Part shown: positions 1 to 6,202 of the stretch, piece after piece | How the letters are laid out: every line of letters begins with the position of its first letter | How positions within the stretch are numbered: position 1 is the first letter of the stretch | From: Methanomassiliicoccales archaeon PtaB.Bin134 | GTDB taxonomy: Archaea; Thermoplasmatota; Thermoplasmata; Methanomassiliicoccales; UBA472 | Direction: 5' to 3' | Assembly (NCBI GenBank): GCA_002067045.1 | Contig: MVPZ01000010.1 | Location: 1-10,362 of the forward strand | DNA: 10,362 bases | Translations under genes and position numbers: made by a program | The notes under the pieces: generated by a model | Seen by the model: the letters and a program-made list of their open reading frames with translations, nothing else | Told to the model about the DNA's origin: nothing | Database searches by the model: none

Positions 1-1
1 C

Positions 2-157
2 GTCAACGTGGAGCTCGCCGCCGAGCTCATCAGGATCAAGTCCCTGTCGGAGACCGCCGAGCTCCTAGGGATCCCCCGGACCACGCTCCGCGATCACCTA
101 GTTAGAGCGGGTGTCGAGATCCCGACAGAGGCCCCCTGTCGGAATACCTCCCCCTGA
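2..157 (+). CDS. C-terminal end of a helix-turn-helix protein (partial at window start)
   Basis: Open from the window edge, frame 2, ending in TGA. The visible 51 residues contain a helix-turn-helix signature, SETAELLGIPRTTLRDHL: a helix, a turn at G-I-P, then a recognition helix. This suggests sequence-specific DNA binding, as in the HTH domains of recombinases, transposases and small regulators. The family cannot be named from this fragment. The tail after the HTH (GVEIPTEAPCRNTSP) is short and low in information. The next reading frame stays open past the stop to about 306 (see findings), so the end may be frameshifted or degraded. Base composition here is GC-rich, like the right part of the window and unlike the AT-rich stretch that follows at about 230. 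Confidence is good that an HTH-coding segment is here, low for anything more specific. Confidence 0.5.
   Translation, partial: VNVELAAELIRIKSLSETAELLGIPRTTLRDHLVRAGVEIPTEAPCRNTSP
122..142. repeat. Hairpin at the 3' end of the HTH reading frame
   Basis: CCGACAG (122-128) and CTGTCGG (136-142) are exact inverted copies around a 7-base loop, inside the last codons of the HTH fragment. The same word recurs nearby: CCCTGTCGGA at 42-51 and 134-143, and the inverted TCCGACAG at 219-226. It could be a transcript-end structure, a protein-binding site, or an end of a decayed mobile element. No T-tract follows it directly. Confidence 0.35.
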
Positions 158-232
158 AAAACCGGCCTCCGTTCAAATACTCCGGGGAGATCCTCCGGCT
201 GTCGACGGACGAGCGTAATCCGACAGTATCAC

Positions 233-907
233 CTAAATCAATCGTCGTCCACATCCTTCGCAGAACATGGACCCAGGCATCATCGGCCTTCCACAGTTGG
301 GGCATATAGCTGGATACTGTGTCTGAAGGTGCCTACTACGTTTTTTCTTCGAAAATACATATGCCACGATAATTGCGATAATGATGATCGCCACTATCAC
401 GCATAAGGCAATCACCGCTTCGATCCTTATGAACTCCCCGTCGCCCGTAGAGAATCCAGAAACCGATGTGACCACACTGTATTCGACGACGGCGTTCTGT
501 CCTGACGGGACGGCCGATCCTCTGTCTGTGTTGTCAATTATCAGATACCATCGCCCTGAATCGACATCTACGCTGGCGCTCGCATGCTTGGTGTTCAACC
601 TTGAACCATCTGGCAGATATTGAAAGCTCAAACTGGATGATGTATACTGTGAATAGCCCGTACTGTCCGTTAGTATCACATCGATGTTGGGGCCGCTGAT
701 CACATCCACCGAATAACTGATCTTGATGACCATGCTGGCATCAATCGGCAATGCCATGTAGTAACCGCTTTGTACGGTCGTAGTTCCACCATCGCTATCC
801 GCAGCGATCGATGGTGCCACACATGTACAGGAAATGATCGCGAAAAATATCGCTAAAGCCTTGATGGTAAAACCACCCACTAACTCCCTCACCACTCCAA
901 CCACCAT
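233..907 (-). CDS. Secreted/membrane-anchored protein with C-terminal zinc ribbon
   Basis: About 224 residues from ATG at 907. It has an N-terminal hydrophobic export segment (about residues 14-33, ending near APSIAAD), then a Ser/Thr/Asp-rich beta-strand domain of about 120 residues with a W-Y-L-I-I-D-N-T motif, reminiscent of PPC/GOLD-like beta-sandwiches. A strong transmembrane helix follows (about 163-185, Ile/Val/Ala-rich), then the positive stop-transfer KKKRSR, and finally a cytoplasmic zinc ribbon with CPNC (202-205) and CEGC (216-219). Predicted topology is domain outside, zinc ribbon inside. ATG 907 is preceded by GGGGG; a GTG at 928 and a GTG at 880 with GGTGAGGGAG upstream are alternatives. 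It ends in TAG. The gene is AT-rich and stands alone, with palindromes upstream. Its specific function is unknown; a role in surface sensing or assembly is speculation. Confidence 0.8.
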   Translation of the reverse strand: MVVGVVRELVGGFTIKALAIFFAIISCTCVAPSIAADSDGGTTTVQSGYYMALPIDASMVIKISYSVDVISGPNIDVILTDSTGYSQYTSSSLSFQYLPDGSRLNTKHASASVDVDSGRWYLIIDNTDRGSAVPSGQNAVVEYSVVTSVSGFSTGDGEFIRIEAVIALCVIVAIIIIAIIVAYVFSKKKRSRHLQTQYPAICPNCGRPMMPGSMFCEGCGRRLI

Positions 908-944
908 TAACCCCCATCTAGCATCCACTTATTGCGAGCAGATA

Positions 945-952
945 TCATTTAT
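945..952 (-). promoter_or_regulatory. Possible TATA box for the zinc-ribbon membrane protein
   Basis: On the minus strand the sequence reads ATAAATGA. It sits about 25 bases before a predicted start of transcription near 923, which would leave a short leader containing GGGGG before ATG 907. The match to an archaeal TATA box is only fair. Confidence 0.3.
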
Positions 953-974
953 GGCTCTATTATCAAATCGTAAA

Positions 975-989
975 TGTTCATAGTGAACA
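975..989. promoter_or_regulatory. Inverted repeat TGTTCA-N3-TGAACA, possible operator
   Basis: TGTTCATAGTGAACA is a perfect 6-bp inverted repeat with a 3-base spacer. It lies upstream of the weak TATA-like element of the zinc-ribbon membrane protein gene. The symmetry and spacing suit a dimeric HTH regulator. No regulator for it can be identified in the window. Confidence 0.35.
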
Positions 990-1053
990 CCCAAGTATGT
1001 TAACTTCAAGTAAATCAGAGAAAAATGATGCACCCAGTTATTGCATAGGGTTA

Positions 1054-1069
1054 ACTTAGTTTACTAAGT
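1054..1069. repeat. Inverted repeat ACTTAGT-TT-ACTAAGT
   Basis: A perfect 7-bp inverted repeat with a 2-base centre in an AT-rich non-coding stretch. A related shorter symmetrical element (TTAACTTCAAGTAA) lies about 50 bases to the left, and both begin with GTTAACTT. Possibly paired protein-binding sites. AT-rich DNA makes chance symmetry fairly likely. Confidence 0.3.
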
Positions 1070-1282
1070 AATAAAAAAGATGAACAAGGTTTGGTATCGG
1101 TTTTGTCTTTTTATCTCCCTCCGCGATGGTTGCCTTGGATTTTGGGCGGATTGGACGATTGCCAGTCATTTCTATGCAAGGTGCATCTCTCTCGTACGTC
1201 CTCCGGAGGTCGTGGTCTGAAAAAAGGAATCCGCCCTCTTTTCCAGTTTATCGTGAATTGTAACGATGGCGTTCATAAATGA

Positions 1283-1367
1283 GGAAAACAGGTAAAACAG
1301 GAGTGCAACGAGTACCTGTTTTCTAGGCCAGTAGTCTTCGGAAAACAGGAAAACAGGTAAAACAGGT
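1283..1367. repeat. Cluster of AAAACAGG repeats, direct and inverted
   Basis: GGAAAACAGGTAAAACAGG occurs at 1283-1301 and again at 1348-1366. The second copy is preceded by one more GGAAAACAG unit (from 1340), giving five direct AAAACAGG units. Between the two groups an inverted copy, ACCTGTTTTC (1314-1323), pairs perfectly over 10 bp with GAAAACAGGT at 1284-1293 or at 1349-1358. Iteron-like or operator-like in layout. It is not a CRISPR: units are 8-9 bases, tandem, with no spacers of constant length. No known origin or regulator motif is recognised. Confidence 0.6.
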
Positions 1368-1579
1368 GTTCTCTTAAAATAAAGTAAAAGAAAGAGGTTT
1401 ACAGGGGTCTCGCCCCCCGGCAGCATTTTTCCGGTAAATGGTAAAAATCGAGTTTAGCCAGTCAGTCATAGGGGCCCTAATCACCTTGGGCCCATCCATC
1501 TCAATCATAATAAAATGGTTAACATTTTTCGAGGCTCAGGTCGAGCCGAATATTTTCTGCTCAGTGAAAATCAAACTCG

Positions 1580-2434
1580 CTAGATGTAAATGTAAAAATC
1601 GGACCCATCTGTCGAGATAGTAATTGTTCCGTCCTGATAGGTTCCGTAAACGTCAACTCCTTGGGTGTGCAAACGGTCAATCGTAACAGAATGTGGGTGG
1701 CCATAATCGTTCACACCAACGCATATGATCGCGACATAGGGATTGGTCTCAGCGAGAAATGCATTTGAGGTGCTGTCTGAACTGCCGTGATGACCAACCT
1801 TCAACACCTCACAATCCAATTGGCTCCCATACTCGGATATCAAATCATACTCGACATCGCTCTGGGCATCACCCATGAATAAGAAATCCACTTCTCCAAA
1901 GGTCATCTTGATCACGATGCTCGCCGCATTCGGATTTTCGGCGAATTTGTCGATGTGAAGGACCTTGAAGGTCACTTTCTCACTTATTGCTAAGAGGTCC
2001 CCATCGTCGATATCATTATCTGTGAAGATCAGACATCCCTCAGCCTCTGCAGCAACAATGAAGTCCTGGTAATCTGATGAGTAACCAATCATACCCGTGT
2101 GGTAGATGCTCAGTACGCTGAAATTGTTCATTACCTCATCACTGTAGTTCAGATGGTCCGCGTGTGGATGAGTGATTATTAAGGCATCGATGATAGAGAT
2201 GTTCTCCGATCTCAGGCAATCGATGATGGTTAGAGGACCGAGGTTGCCTCCGGCATCGATCAATATGTTCTTAGAATCCGGTGTTTGTATCAGGATGGAG
2301 TCCCCCTGACCTGTGTTAATGTAAGTAATGGTGAGGATGTCCTGTTCCTCTCCGTCCGTTACTAAGCACAGGTAGAGACCGGCAAGGACAAGTGAGGTTA
2401 CCAAGAGCGTTGTGACGAACGTTATCTTCTTCAT
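1580..2434 (-). CDS. MBL-fold metallo-hydrolase, ComEC/Rec2-like, membrane-anchored or exported
   Basis: 284 residues from ATG 2434. An N-terminal KK and hydrophobic segment (about 4-25) gives export or anchoring. A metallo-beta-lactamase domain like the C-terminal domain of ComEC follows: GQGDS (42-46), the metal motif HPHADH (H89, H91, D93, H94), a further ligand D189 in MGDA, GHHGS (214-218) and YGHPH (244-248). All expected ligands are present, so it should be an active metal-dependent hydrolase, in ComEC-type proteins a nuclease or phosphodiesterase. It lacks the multi-helix channel of true ComEC, so DNA uptake cannot be inferred. Extracellular nucleic-acid or phosphoester breakdown is a reasonable guess. 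An in-frame TTG at 2455 is an alternative start, but the MKK start fits a signal segment better. The codons are AT-richer than those of the genes to the right. Ends in TAG. Confidence 0.85.
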   Translation of the reverse strand: MKKITFVTTLLVTSLVLAGLYLCLVTDGEEQDILTITYINTGQGDSILIQTPDSKNILIDAGGNLGPLTIIDCLRSENISIIDALIITHPHADHLNYSDEVMNNFSVLSIYHTGMIGYSSDYQDFIVAAEAEGCLIFTDNDIDDGDLLAISEKVTFKVLHIDKFAENPNAASIVIKMTFGEVDFLFMGDAQSDVEYDLISEYGSQLDCEVLKVGHHGSSDSTSNAFLAETNPYVAIICVGVNDYGHPHSVTIDRLHTQGVDVYGTYQDGTITISTDGSDFYIYI

Positions 2435-2486
2435 ATCGATAAACTCGGAGAACAAATCTTCAGAATAGCCATAAGGATTGCTATTG

Positions 2487-2498
2487 TATTTTTAAAAA
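2487..2498 (-). promoter_or_regulatory. TATA box for the MBL-fold hydrolase
   Basis: The minus strand reads CTTTTTAAAAATAC after a C-rich run, a good archaeal TATA-like element. Transcription would start near 2466-2470, leaving a leader of about 30 bases before ATG 2434. Confidence 0.45.
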
Positions 2499-2659
2499 GG
2501 GGGTATCTCTTCAAGCCCACTATTGACTATTGTTTCCGTGATGACGTATACGCAACCGGTTCATCCGCCCTTTGCTGGGGGGGAAGGTATGGCCTCTTTC
2601 TGATTCAAAGATAGACGTGTTCTTGAGGATGTGGAGTCTTTTAACGACACAATAGATGG

Positions 2660-2668
2660 TTTTTATTT
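2660..2668 (+). promoter_or_regulatory. TATA box for the GNAT acetyltransferase
   Basis: TTTTTATTT lies about 30 bases upstream of ATG 2695. The start of transcription would fall almost on the ATG, so the mRNA is probably leaderless. This spacing favours 2695 over the upstream GTG at 2683. Confidence 0.45.
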
Positions 2669-2694
2669 GTCCTCTGCAATGAGTGCTCGTTCCC

Positions 2695-3258
2695 ATGAGA
2701 TCAATGAGGTCCGATCAGCTGCCTAATCAATCGTGTTCTAACAAGAACTTCCACAACAACGAATACCTGACCAGAGTTTCTGATTTTTCTATCAGGTTTG
2801 CTGGCCCCGAGGATGTGTCTACCATCCTCAGTTTCATCATGCGGCTGGCTGAATTTGAGAACCTGTCCCATGAGGTCATGGCCACTGAGGAGATCCTAAA
2901 AGATTCCCTGTTCATAAAGAACCAAGCGGAAGTCATCATCGGCGAGCTGAAGGGCGAGCCGGTCGCTTTCGCCCTGTTCTTCCACAACTTCTCCACCTTC
3001 CTGGGCAAGGCCAACCTCTACCTGGAGGACCTCTTCGTCGACGATTCATGCCGCGGCATGGGATTGGGCAAGGTCATGTTCTCCTGCCTGGCCAAGATAG
3101 CTGTGGAACGGGGCTGCGAAAGGCTGGACTGGTGGTGCCTGGACTGGAACGAGGGGTCCATAGCCTTCTACCTCAGCATGGGCGCCCGCCCCATGTCCGA
3201 TTGGACCGTGTACCGCGTGGACGGAAGGAGGCTTAAGGACCTCGCGGAAAAGCTCTGA
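2695..3258 (+). CDS. GNAT-family N-acetyltransferase, spermidine/spermine acetyltransferase (SSAT)-like
   Basis: 187 residues from ATG 2695. The GNAT domain starts near residue 32 (FSIRFAGPEDVSTIL) and runs to the end. The block L-Y-L-E-D-L-F-V-D then R-G-M-G-L-G-K is the acetyl-CoA pyrophosphate-binding motif A. It is followed by W-N-E-G-S-I-A-F-Y and G-A, the pattern typical of SSAT/thialysine acetyltransferases. It should transfer acetyl from acetyl-CoA to a small amine; polyamine or thialysine substrates are inferred from this resemblance only. The first 30 residues (polar, Asn/Ser-rich) are an extension not needed for the fold, and the true start could differ. GTG 2683 and ATG 2704 are in-frame alternatives. 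Base composition rises from AT-richer in the 5' part to GC-rich downstream, so this gene spans the edge of the AT-rich stretch. Confidence 0.85.
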   Translation: MRSMRSDQLPNQSCSNKNFHNNEYLTRVSDFSIRFAGPEDVSTILSFIMRLAEFENLSHEVMATEEILKDSLFIKNQAEVIIGELKGEPVAFALFFHNFSTFLGKANLYLEDLFVDDSCRGMGLGKVMFSCLAKIAVERGCERLDWWCLDWNEGSIAFYLSMGARPMSDWTVYRVDGRRLKDLAEKL

Positions 3259-3407
3259 GCGGCCGGAGGCCTGCCTGGGGATATGGAAATGGTTGAACGA
3301 TGGCAAAATGCTCATAGTCGGTAAGGCCATTCATCCTCCCTCATTCGCCCGCGCAACGAAGCGCCCTGATGGACCACATCGGTGCGGGGCTCGAGGACGG
3401 TAATATC

Positions 3408-3608
3408 ATGAAATGCTACAGCTGCGGCTGGGAGGGGAGCGATGAGGAGCTGGTACGGGAACCGGCCAGCCTGATGTTCTACGACAACCTGTTGAAGGAC
3501 CAGTTGAAGGGCGCGGAGGTCACCAGGGAGAACCTGCTCTGCCCCAAGTGCCGCACGCAGCTGAAGAGCGTCCGGCTGATAGACGGGATCGTCTTCCAGA
3601 AGGGCTGA
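3408..3608 (+). CDS. Small zinc-ribbon protein (hypothetical)
   Basis: 66 residues from ATG 3408. Two cysteine pairs, CYSC (residues 3-6) and CPKC (45-48), form a single zinc-ribbon knuckle pair. Between them lies a mostly helical, charged linker (EELVREPASLMFYDNLLKDQLK). The start at 3408 puts the first CxxC right at the N terminus, as is usual for such proteins. An in-frame ATG at 3369 would add 13 residues of no recognisable character. I do not recognise a named family. Small zinc ribbons like this can be adaptors in transcription or translation, but nothing here tells which. It lies 149 bases after the acetyltransferase and upstream of a second zinc-ribbon gene on the same strand. Codon use is GC-rich, like the core genes. 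Confidence 0.72.
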   Translation: MKCYSCGWEGSDEELVREPASLMFYDNLLKDQLKGAEVTRENLLCPKCRTQLKSVRLIDGIVFQKG

Positions 3609-3636
3609 CCCCCGCCTGATGATCAAGGAACGCCAC

Positions 3637-3644
3637 CTTTATCA
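3637..3644 (+). promoter_or_regulatory. TATA box for the second zinc-ribbon gene
   Basis: CTTTATCA lies 46 bases before ATG 3690. A start of transcription near 3665 leaves a leader of about 25 bases that contains the Shine-Dalgarno sequence GAGGTG (3679-3684), five bases before the ATG. Confidence 0.5.
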
Positions 3645-3689
3645 CCCTCCCACTGACATAACGCCACAATATGTCCCTGAGGTGCGGTA

Positions 3690-3998
3690 ATGAGATGCGC
3701 TAAGTGCGGTGCTTACTTCGACAGGGACGCCGGGGAGGGCCCGGTGGCCTCGATCAGCGGCAGCATCATGGGTGACGAGCATACCGATTCGTTCTACTTC
3801 TGCCGGAGTTGCCAGATGTACACGGTGGAGATGTTCCACGACCAGTTCCTGGGGGAGGAGGGGTCCTCGGTCCAGGGACCTGTTCCCAAGGAGGAGGGCG
3901 ACGCCCAGGTGGCCCTGGTCATGCAGTGCCCCGAGCCCTGGAACAAGAGGTGCCGCTGCCCGGCGCACATGGCCTATTTCCGTGGCCAGCTGGATTGA
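3690..3998 (+). CDS. Small cysteine-rich zinc-binding protein (hypothetical)
   Basis: 102 residues. The start is well supported by GAGGTG five bases upstream. CAKC (residues 3-6) and CRSC (38-41) make a zinc ribbon. A second cluster near the C terminus, CPEPWNKRCRCPAH (C80, C88, C90, H93), could hold another metal ion. The middle (about 54-72) is an acidic, Gly/Pro-containing linker. I do not recognise a named family. The two-cluster layout suggests a small structural or redox-sensitive metalloprotein, but no function can be given. It ends 33 bases from the convergent stop of the DUF2299-like gene. It has its own TATA box, so it need not be co-transcribed with the preceding zinc-ribbon gene. 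Confidence 0.8.
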   Translation: MRCAKCGAYFDRDAGEGPVASISGSIMGDEHTDSFYFCRSCQMYTVEMFHDQFLGEEGSSVQGPVPKEEGDAQVALVMQCPEPWNKRCRCPAHMAYFRGQLD

Positions 3999-4031
3999 TC
4001 ATCGGACTTGAGATCGATCGCAGGACGGCCC

Positions 4032-5000
4032 CTACTTCGGCAGCTCGGGCAGGGTGCCCATCCACTTGGTCAGCTCGCCGAACATCTCCGTGAAGTACTT
4101 GTCCTCCTGCACCAGCAGGCGGACGTACTGCTCGATTTCCTCGTCGTTCAGCTCCTCGGTGAGCATGGGCAGCCCGAACTCGTAGATATCCACGATCTCC
4201 GGCCCGGCGTCGAAGGCAGGGTCCGCGATCAGCTCCTCGATCTCGTCCAACCTGGCCTGCACCTTGGCGCGATAATCCGTGCGCACCTCCGAGATCATCT
4301 CCCGCACCTTGGCCTTGGCCTCGGGGATGGCCTCCTGCACCTCCTCCTCGGCCTCCTCTCCGCCAAAGGCCCCGGCCATGGCCCCGGTCATCCCCATCAT
4401 CATTTCGGTCATCCCGTCCATGAGGGAGACCATCATTATCACGCTCACGTTCAGGACGGTGTTGATTATCCTGGCGGTGCGCTCCGGACCTATTGCCACC
4501 GCCCCCGGGACGGTTTGCGATGGCATCTCCCTTAGTTCCAGGCCCTCCATGGCCTGACGGTAGGACCATATCACCCCGATGATCGAGTTCTTGACCTTGA
4601 CGTAGGCGTCGTGCAGGTCGTTGGCCCCCACCCCGTCCAGGTATAGCCGCCTCTGCACCTCCCAGGCGTCAGGGTCACGTTCGTCCTCCCCGAGCACGGT
4701 GAGGTCCAGACCGCCCTTGATGAGCTCCCTCTTCATCTCCCAGATGAATTGGTCGTAACCCATGCCCATCCCATCCCGCAGGCGCAGGCGGTCCTCGACG
4801 GGTATGCGCACCTGGCTCACCACCAGCATGTAGGCCAGTTCCGGACGCCGATGCACGAACTGCACGCTCGGCAGCTCAGGCCGCTCCGAGAGCTCCACCA
4901 CGAAATCGTTGCCGGTGTCCGGAAGCGATGCGACCTCGTATCCAGTGCCCCTCGCCCAATCCATCACTAGATCGAGCATCTTGCCTTTTGCATCAGACAT
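4032..5000 (-). CDS. DUF2299-like protein with methionine-rich segment and acidic helical tail
   Basis: 322 residues from ATG 5000. Residues about 5-150 form an alpha/beta domain (WARGTGYEVASLPD; VQFVHRRPELAYMLVVSQVRIP; QFIWEMKRELIKGG; VQRRLYLDG...HDAYVKVKNSIIGVIWSY) that resembles the archaeal DUF2299 family, from memory of the pattern rather than a search. This is followed by a short hydrophobic stretch (about 180-212) with nine methionines in residues 189-208, an acidic segment EEAEEEVQEA, a likely coiled coil (about 215-260), and a helical acidic C-terminal part. The hydrophobic stretch may be membrane-associated or an oligomer interface. DUF2299 alone is usually much shorter (about 150), so the second half is an addition. 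Function unknown. It has its own TATA box (5054-5062) and ends in TAG. Confidence 0.8.
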   Translation of the reverse strand: MSDAKGKMLDLVMDWARGTGYEVASLPDTGNDFVVELSERPELPSVQFVHRRPELAYMLVVSQVRIPVEDRLRLRDGMGMGYDQFIWEMKRELIKGGLDLTVLGEDERDPDAWEVQRRLYLDGVGANDLHDAYVKVKNSIIGVIWSYRQAMEGLELREMPSQTVPGAVAIGPERTARIINTVLNVSVIMMVSLMDGMTEMMMGMTGAMAGAFGGEEAEEEVQEAIPEAKAKVREMISEVRTDYRAKVQARLDEIEELIADPAFDAGPEIVDIYEFGLPMLTEELNDEEIEQYVRLLVQEDKYFTEMFGELTKWMGTLPELPK

Positions 5001-5053
5001 GTTATCGACCCGTTCCCCGCCTGAAACGTATCGAGGAAGCTTTCATTTGCAGA

Positions 5054-5062
5054 ATATTTAAT
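5054..5062 (-). promoter_or_regulatory. TATA box for the DUF2299-like gene
   Basis: The minus strand reads ATTAAATAT, one of the clearest archaeal TATA elements in the window. Transcription would start near 5030, giving a leader of about 30 bases before ATG 5000. This separates the gene from citrate synthase, which ends at 5090. Confidence 0.55.
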
Positions 5063-5089
5063 GGATGTCGTGAAGGGGTTTGAAGCGCA

Positions 5090-6202
5090 TCAGCGGTTCT
5101 CAATGGGCACGAAGGGCCTTCCGAACTCCCCCACGTAGTTGGATGATGGCCTGAGCAGGATGGCGTCCTCGTACTGCTCGATGATGTGCGCCGTCCAGCC
5201 GGCTATCCTGCTGGAGCAGAAGAAGGGGGTGTAGAATTCCTTTGGCACCCCAAGGGCGTCCATGGCCACCGCGGCGTAGAAGTCCAGGTTGGGATAGATC
5301 TTCTTCCGCTCGTGCACTATGCCCTCGATCTTGGTGCACTTGTTGTACAGGCTCATGGTGCGGTCGCGGTGGCAGTGGTCCTCCACTATCCCCCGCAGAT
5401 GCTTGGTGCGGGGGTCCTCCACCTTGTACACCCGGTGACCGAAGCCCATGATCTTCTTGCGATCGTCGATGAGCCCCTGGATGTACTCCTCGACCTCCTC
5501 CTCCTCCAGGCCGATGTCGTCCAGCATCTCCATGACCTTCTCGCTGGCCCCCCCGTGCAGCGGCCCCTTCAGGGTGCCGATGGCCGAGGTCACCGCCGCG
5601 TACATGTCGGCGTTGGTGCTGGCCGTGACCCGGGCTGCGAAGGTGGAGGCGTTGAAGCCGTGATCTGCGTGCAGGATCATGACCCTGTGCAGCACCTCCG
5701 TCTCCTTCTCGTCCGGGTGGCTTCCCATGAACATGTGCAGGAAGTTCTCGGCGAAGCCGTGGTCCCTGCTGGGACGGGGAAGTTCCAAACCCTGTCTGCT
5801 GCGGTGTATGGCCGCCAAGATCGTCGGTACCTGGGCGATCAGCTTGGTGGCCCGGCGAACGTTGGCCTCGTCCGAACGGTCGTTCAGGTCCGGATCGAAC
5901 TGCCCCAGGCGGGAGACCTCGGTCCTCAGCACGTCCATGGGGTGCGCGGACCGGGGGGACCGGCGGATGCACTCCATGACCTGTTCCGGCAGGTCCATCT
6001 CGGAGATCAGGGTATCGCTGAACTGGTCCAGCTCCTTCTGGTTGGGCAGGCGGCGGTGCACCAGCAGGTAGGCCACCTCGGCGTAGATCACCTTGCCCAC
6101 CAGGTCATCGATGTCGTAACCCAGGTAGTAGAGGTGGCCCATGGGGTCCACGTAGCTTATGCGGGTCTCGGCCGCGGCCACGTCCTTCAGGCCGCGGACC
6201 AC
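5090..6202 (-). CDS. gltA: Citrate synthase
   Basis: 370 residues, the usual length for archaeal and Gram-positive-type citrate synthases. It condenses oxaloacetate and acetyl-CoA to citrate, the entry step of the TCA or 2-oxoglutarate/glutamate branch, in the cytoplasm. The catalytic triad is complete: His216 in GPLHGG, His256 in GFGHRVY and Asp307 in NLDFYAA. Oxaloacetate-binding residues are also seen: His181 in HADHG, and Arg332 in SSRIAGW. The N terminus (RGLKDVAAAETRISYVD) matches the family start. The only in-frame start is GTG 6202, because a TAA lies 21 bases upstream. An out-of-frame ATG at 6233 begins MEDNRRTR, which looks like a family N terminus (see findings). A 2-methylcitrate synthase activity cannot be excluded. 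The symbol is given by function; orthology is not tested. Confidence 0.95.
   Translation of the reverse strand: MVRGLKDVAAAETRISYVDPMGHLYYLGYDIDDLVGKVIYAEVAYLLVHRRLPNQKELDQFSDTLISEMDLPEQVMECIRRSPRSAHPMDVLRTEVSRLGQFDPDLNDRSDEANVRRATKLIAQVPTILAAIHRSRQGLELPRPSRDHGFAENFLHMFMGSHPDEKETEVLHRVMILHADHGFNASTFAARVTASTNADMYAAVTSAIGTLKGPLHGGASEKVMEMLDDIGLEEEEVEEYIQGLIDDRKKIMGFGHRVYKVEDPRTKHLRGIVEDHCHRDRTMSLYNKCTKIEGIVHERKKIYPNLDFYAAVAMDALGVPKEFYTPFFCSSRIAGWTAHIIEQYEDAILLRPSSNYVGEFGRPFVPIENR

Larger units (their letters stand above)
929..1579. other. AT-rich stretch without a convincing gene
   Basis: About 650 bases between two minus-strand genes. The short open frames here have no recognisable protein features and I do not accept them as genes. 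The stretch holds several symmetrical elements: TGTTCA-N3-TGAACA (975-989); TTAACTTCAAGTAA (about 1000-1013); ACTTAGT-TT-ACTAAGT (1054-1069); CCTCCGGAGG (1200-1209); the AAAACAGG cluster (1283-1367); two GGGCCC words (1472-1477 and 1488-1493) that can pair across a 10-base loop; and GGCTC-N5-GAGCC (1533-1547). The last two lie just past the end of the hydrolase gene and could mark its transcript end. No tRNA or rRNA signature was seen. Confidence 0.6.

Noticed and set aside
1091..1282. Plus-strand open frame of 63 codons in the AT-rich gap
   Set aside because: No Shine-Dalgarno, no promoter at the right distance, and no protein-like pattern.
1283..1367. CRISPR array
   Set aside because: The units are 8-9 bases, mostly tandem, partly inverted, without unique spacers of even length and without cas genes nearby.
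1172..1426. Minus-strand open frame of 84 codons across the AAAACAGG repeats
   Set aside because: Its apparent hydrophobic stretches (PVLPVFLFS and similar) are just the translated repeats.
1531..1550. tRNA-like T-arm (AGGTCGAGCC)
   Set aside because: No acceptor, D or anticodon arms can be drawn around it; it is a simple 5-bp hairpin.
2679..2726. Short ATG frame (15 codons) overlapping the start of the acetyltransferase, possible leader peptide
   Set aside because: The predicted transcript start lies at or after this ATG, so it would not be on the mRNA. The residues show no leader-peptide pattern.
3671..3703. Ten-codon ATG frame overlapping the start of the second zinc-ribbon gene
   Set aside because: The good Shine-Dalgarno serves the downstream ATG at 3690. 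This frame is too short and has no support beyond nearness to the predicted transcript start.
3919..4569. Minus-strand open frame rich in G, R, D and H next to the DUF2299-like gene
   Set aside because: It is a shifted-frame shadow of that gene. The composition is typical of out-of-frame GC-rich codons.
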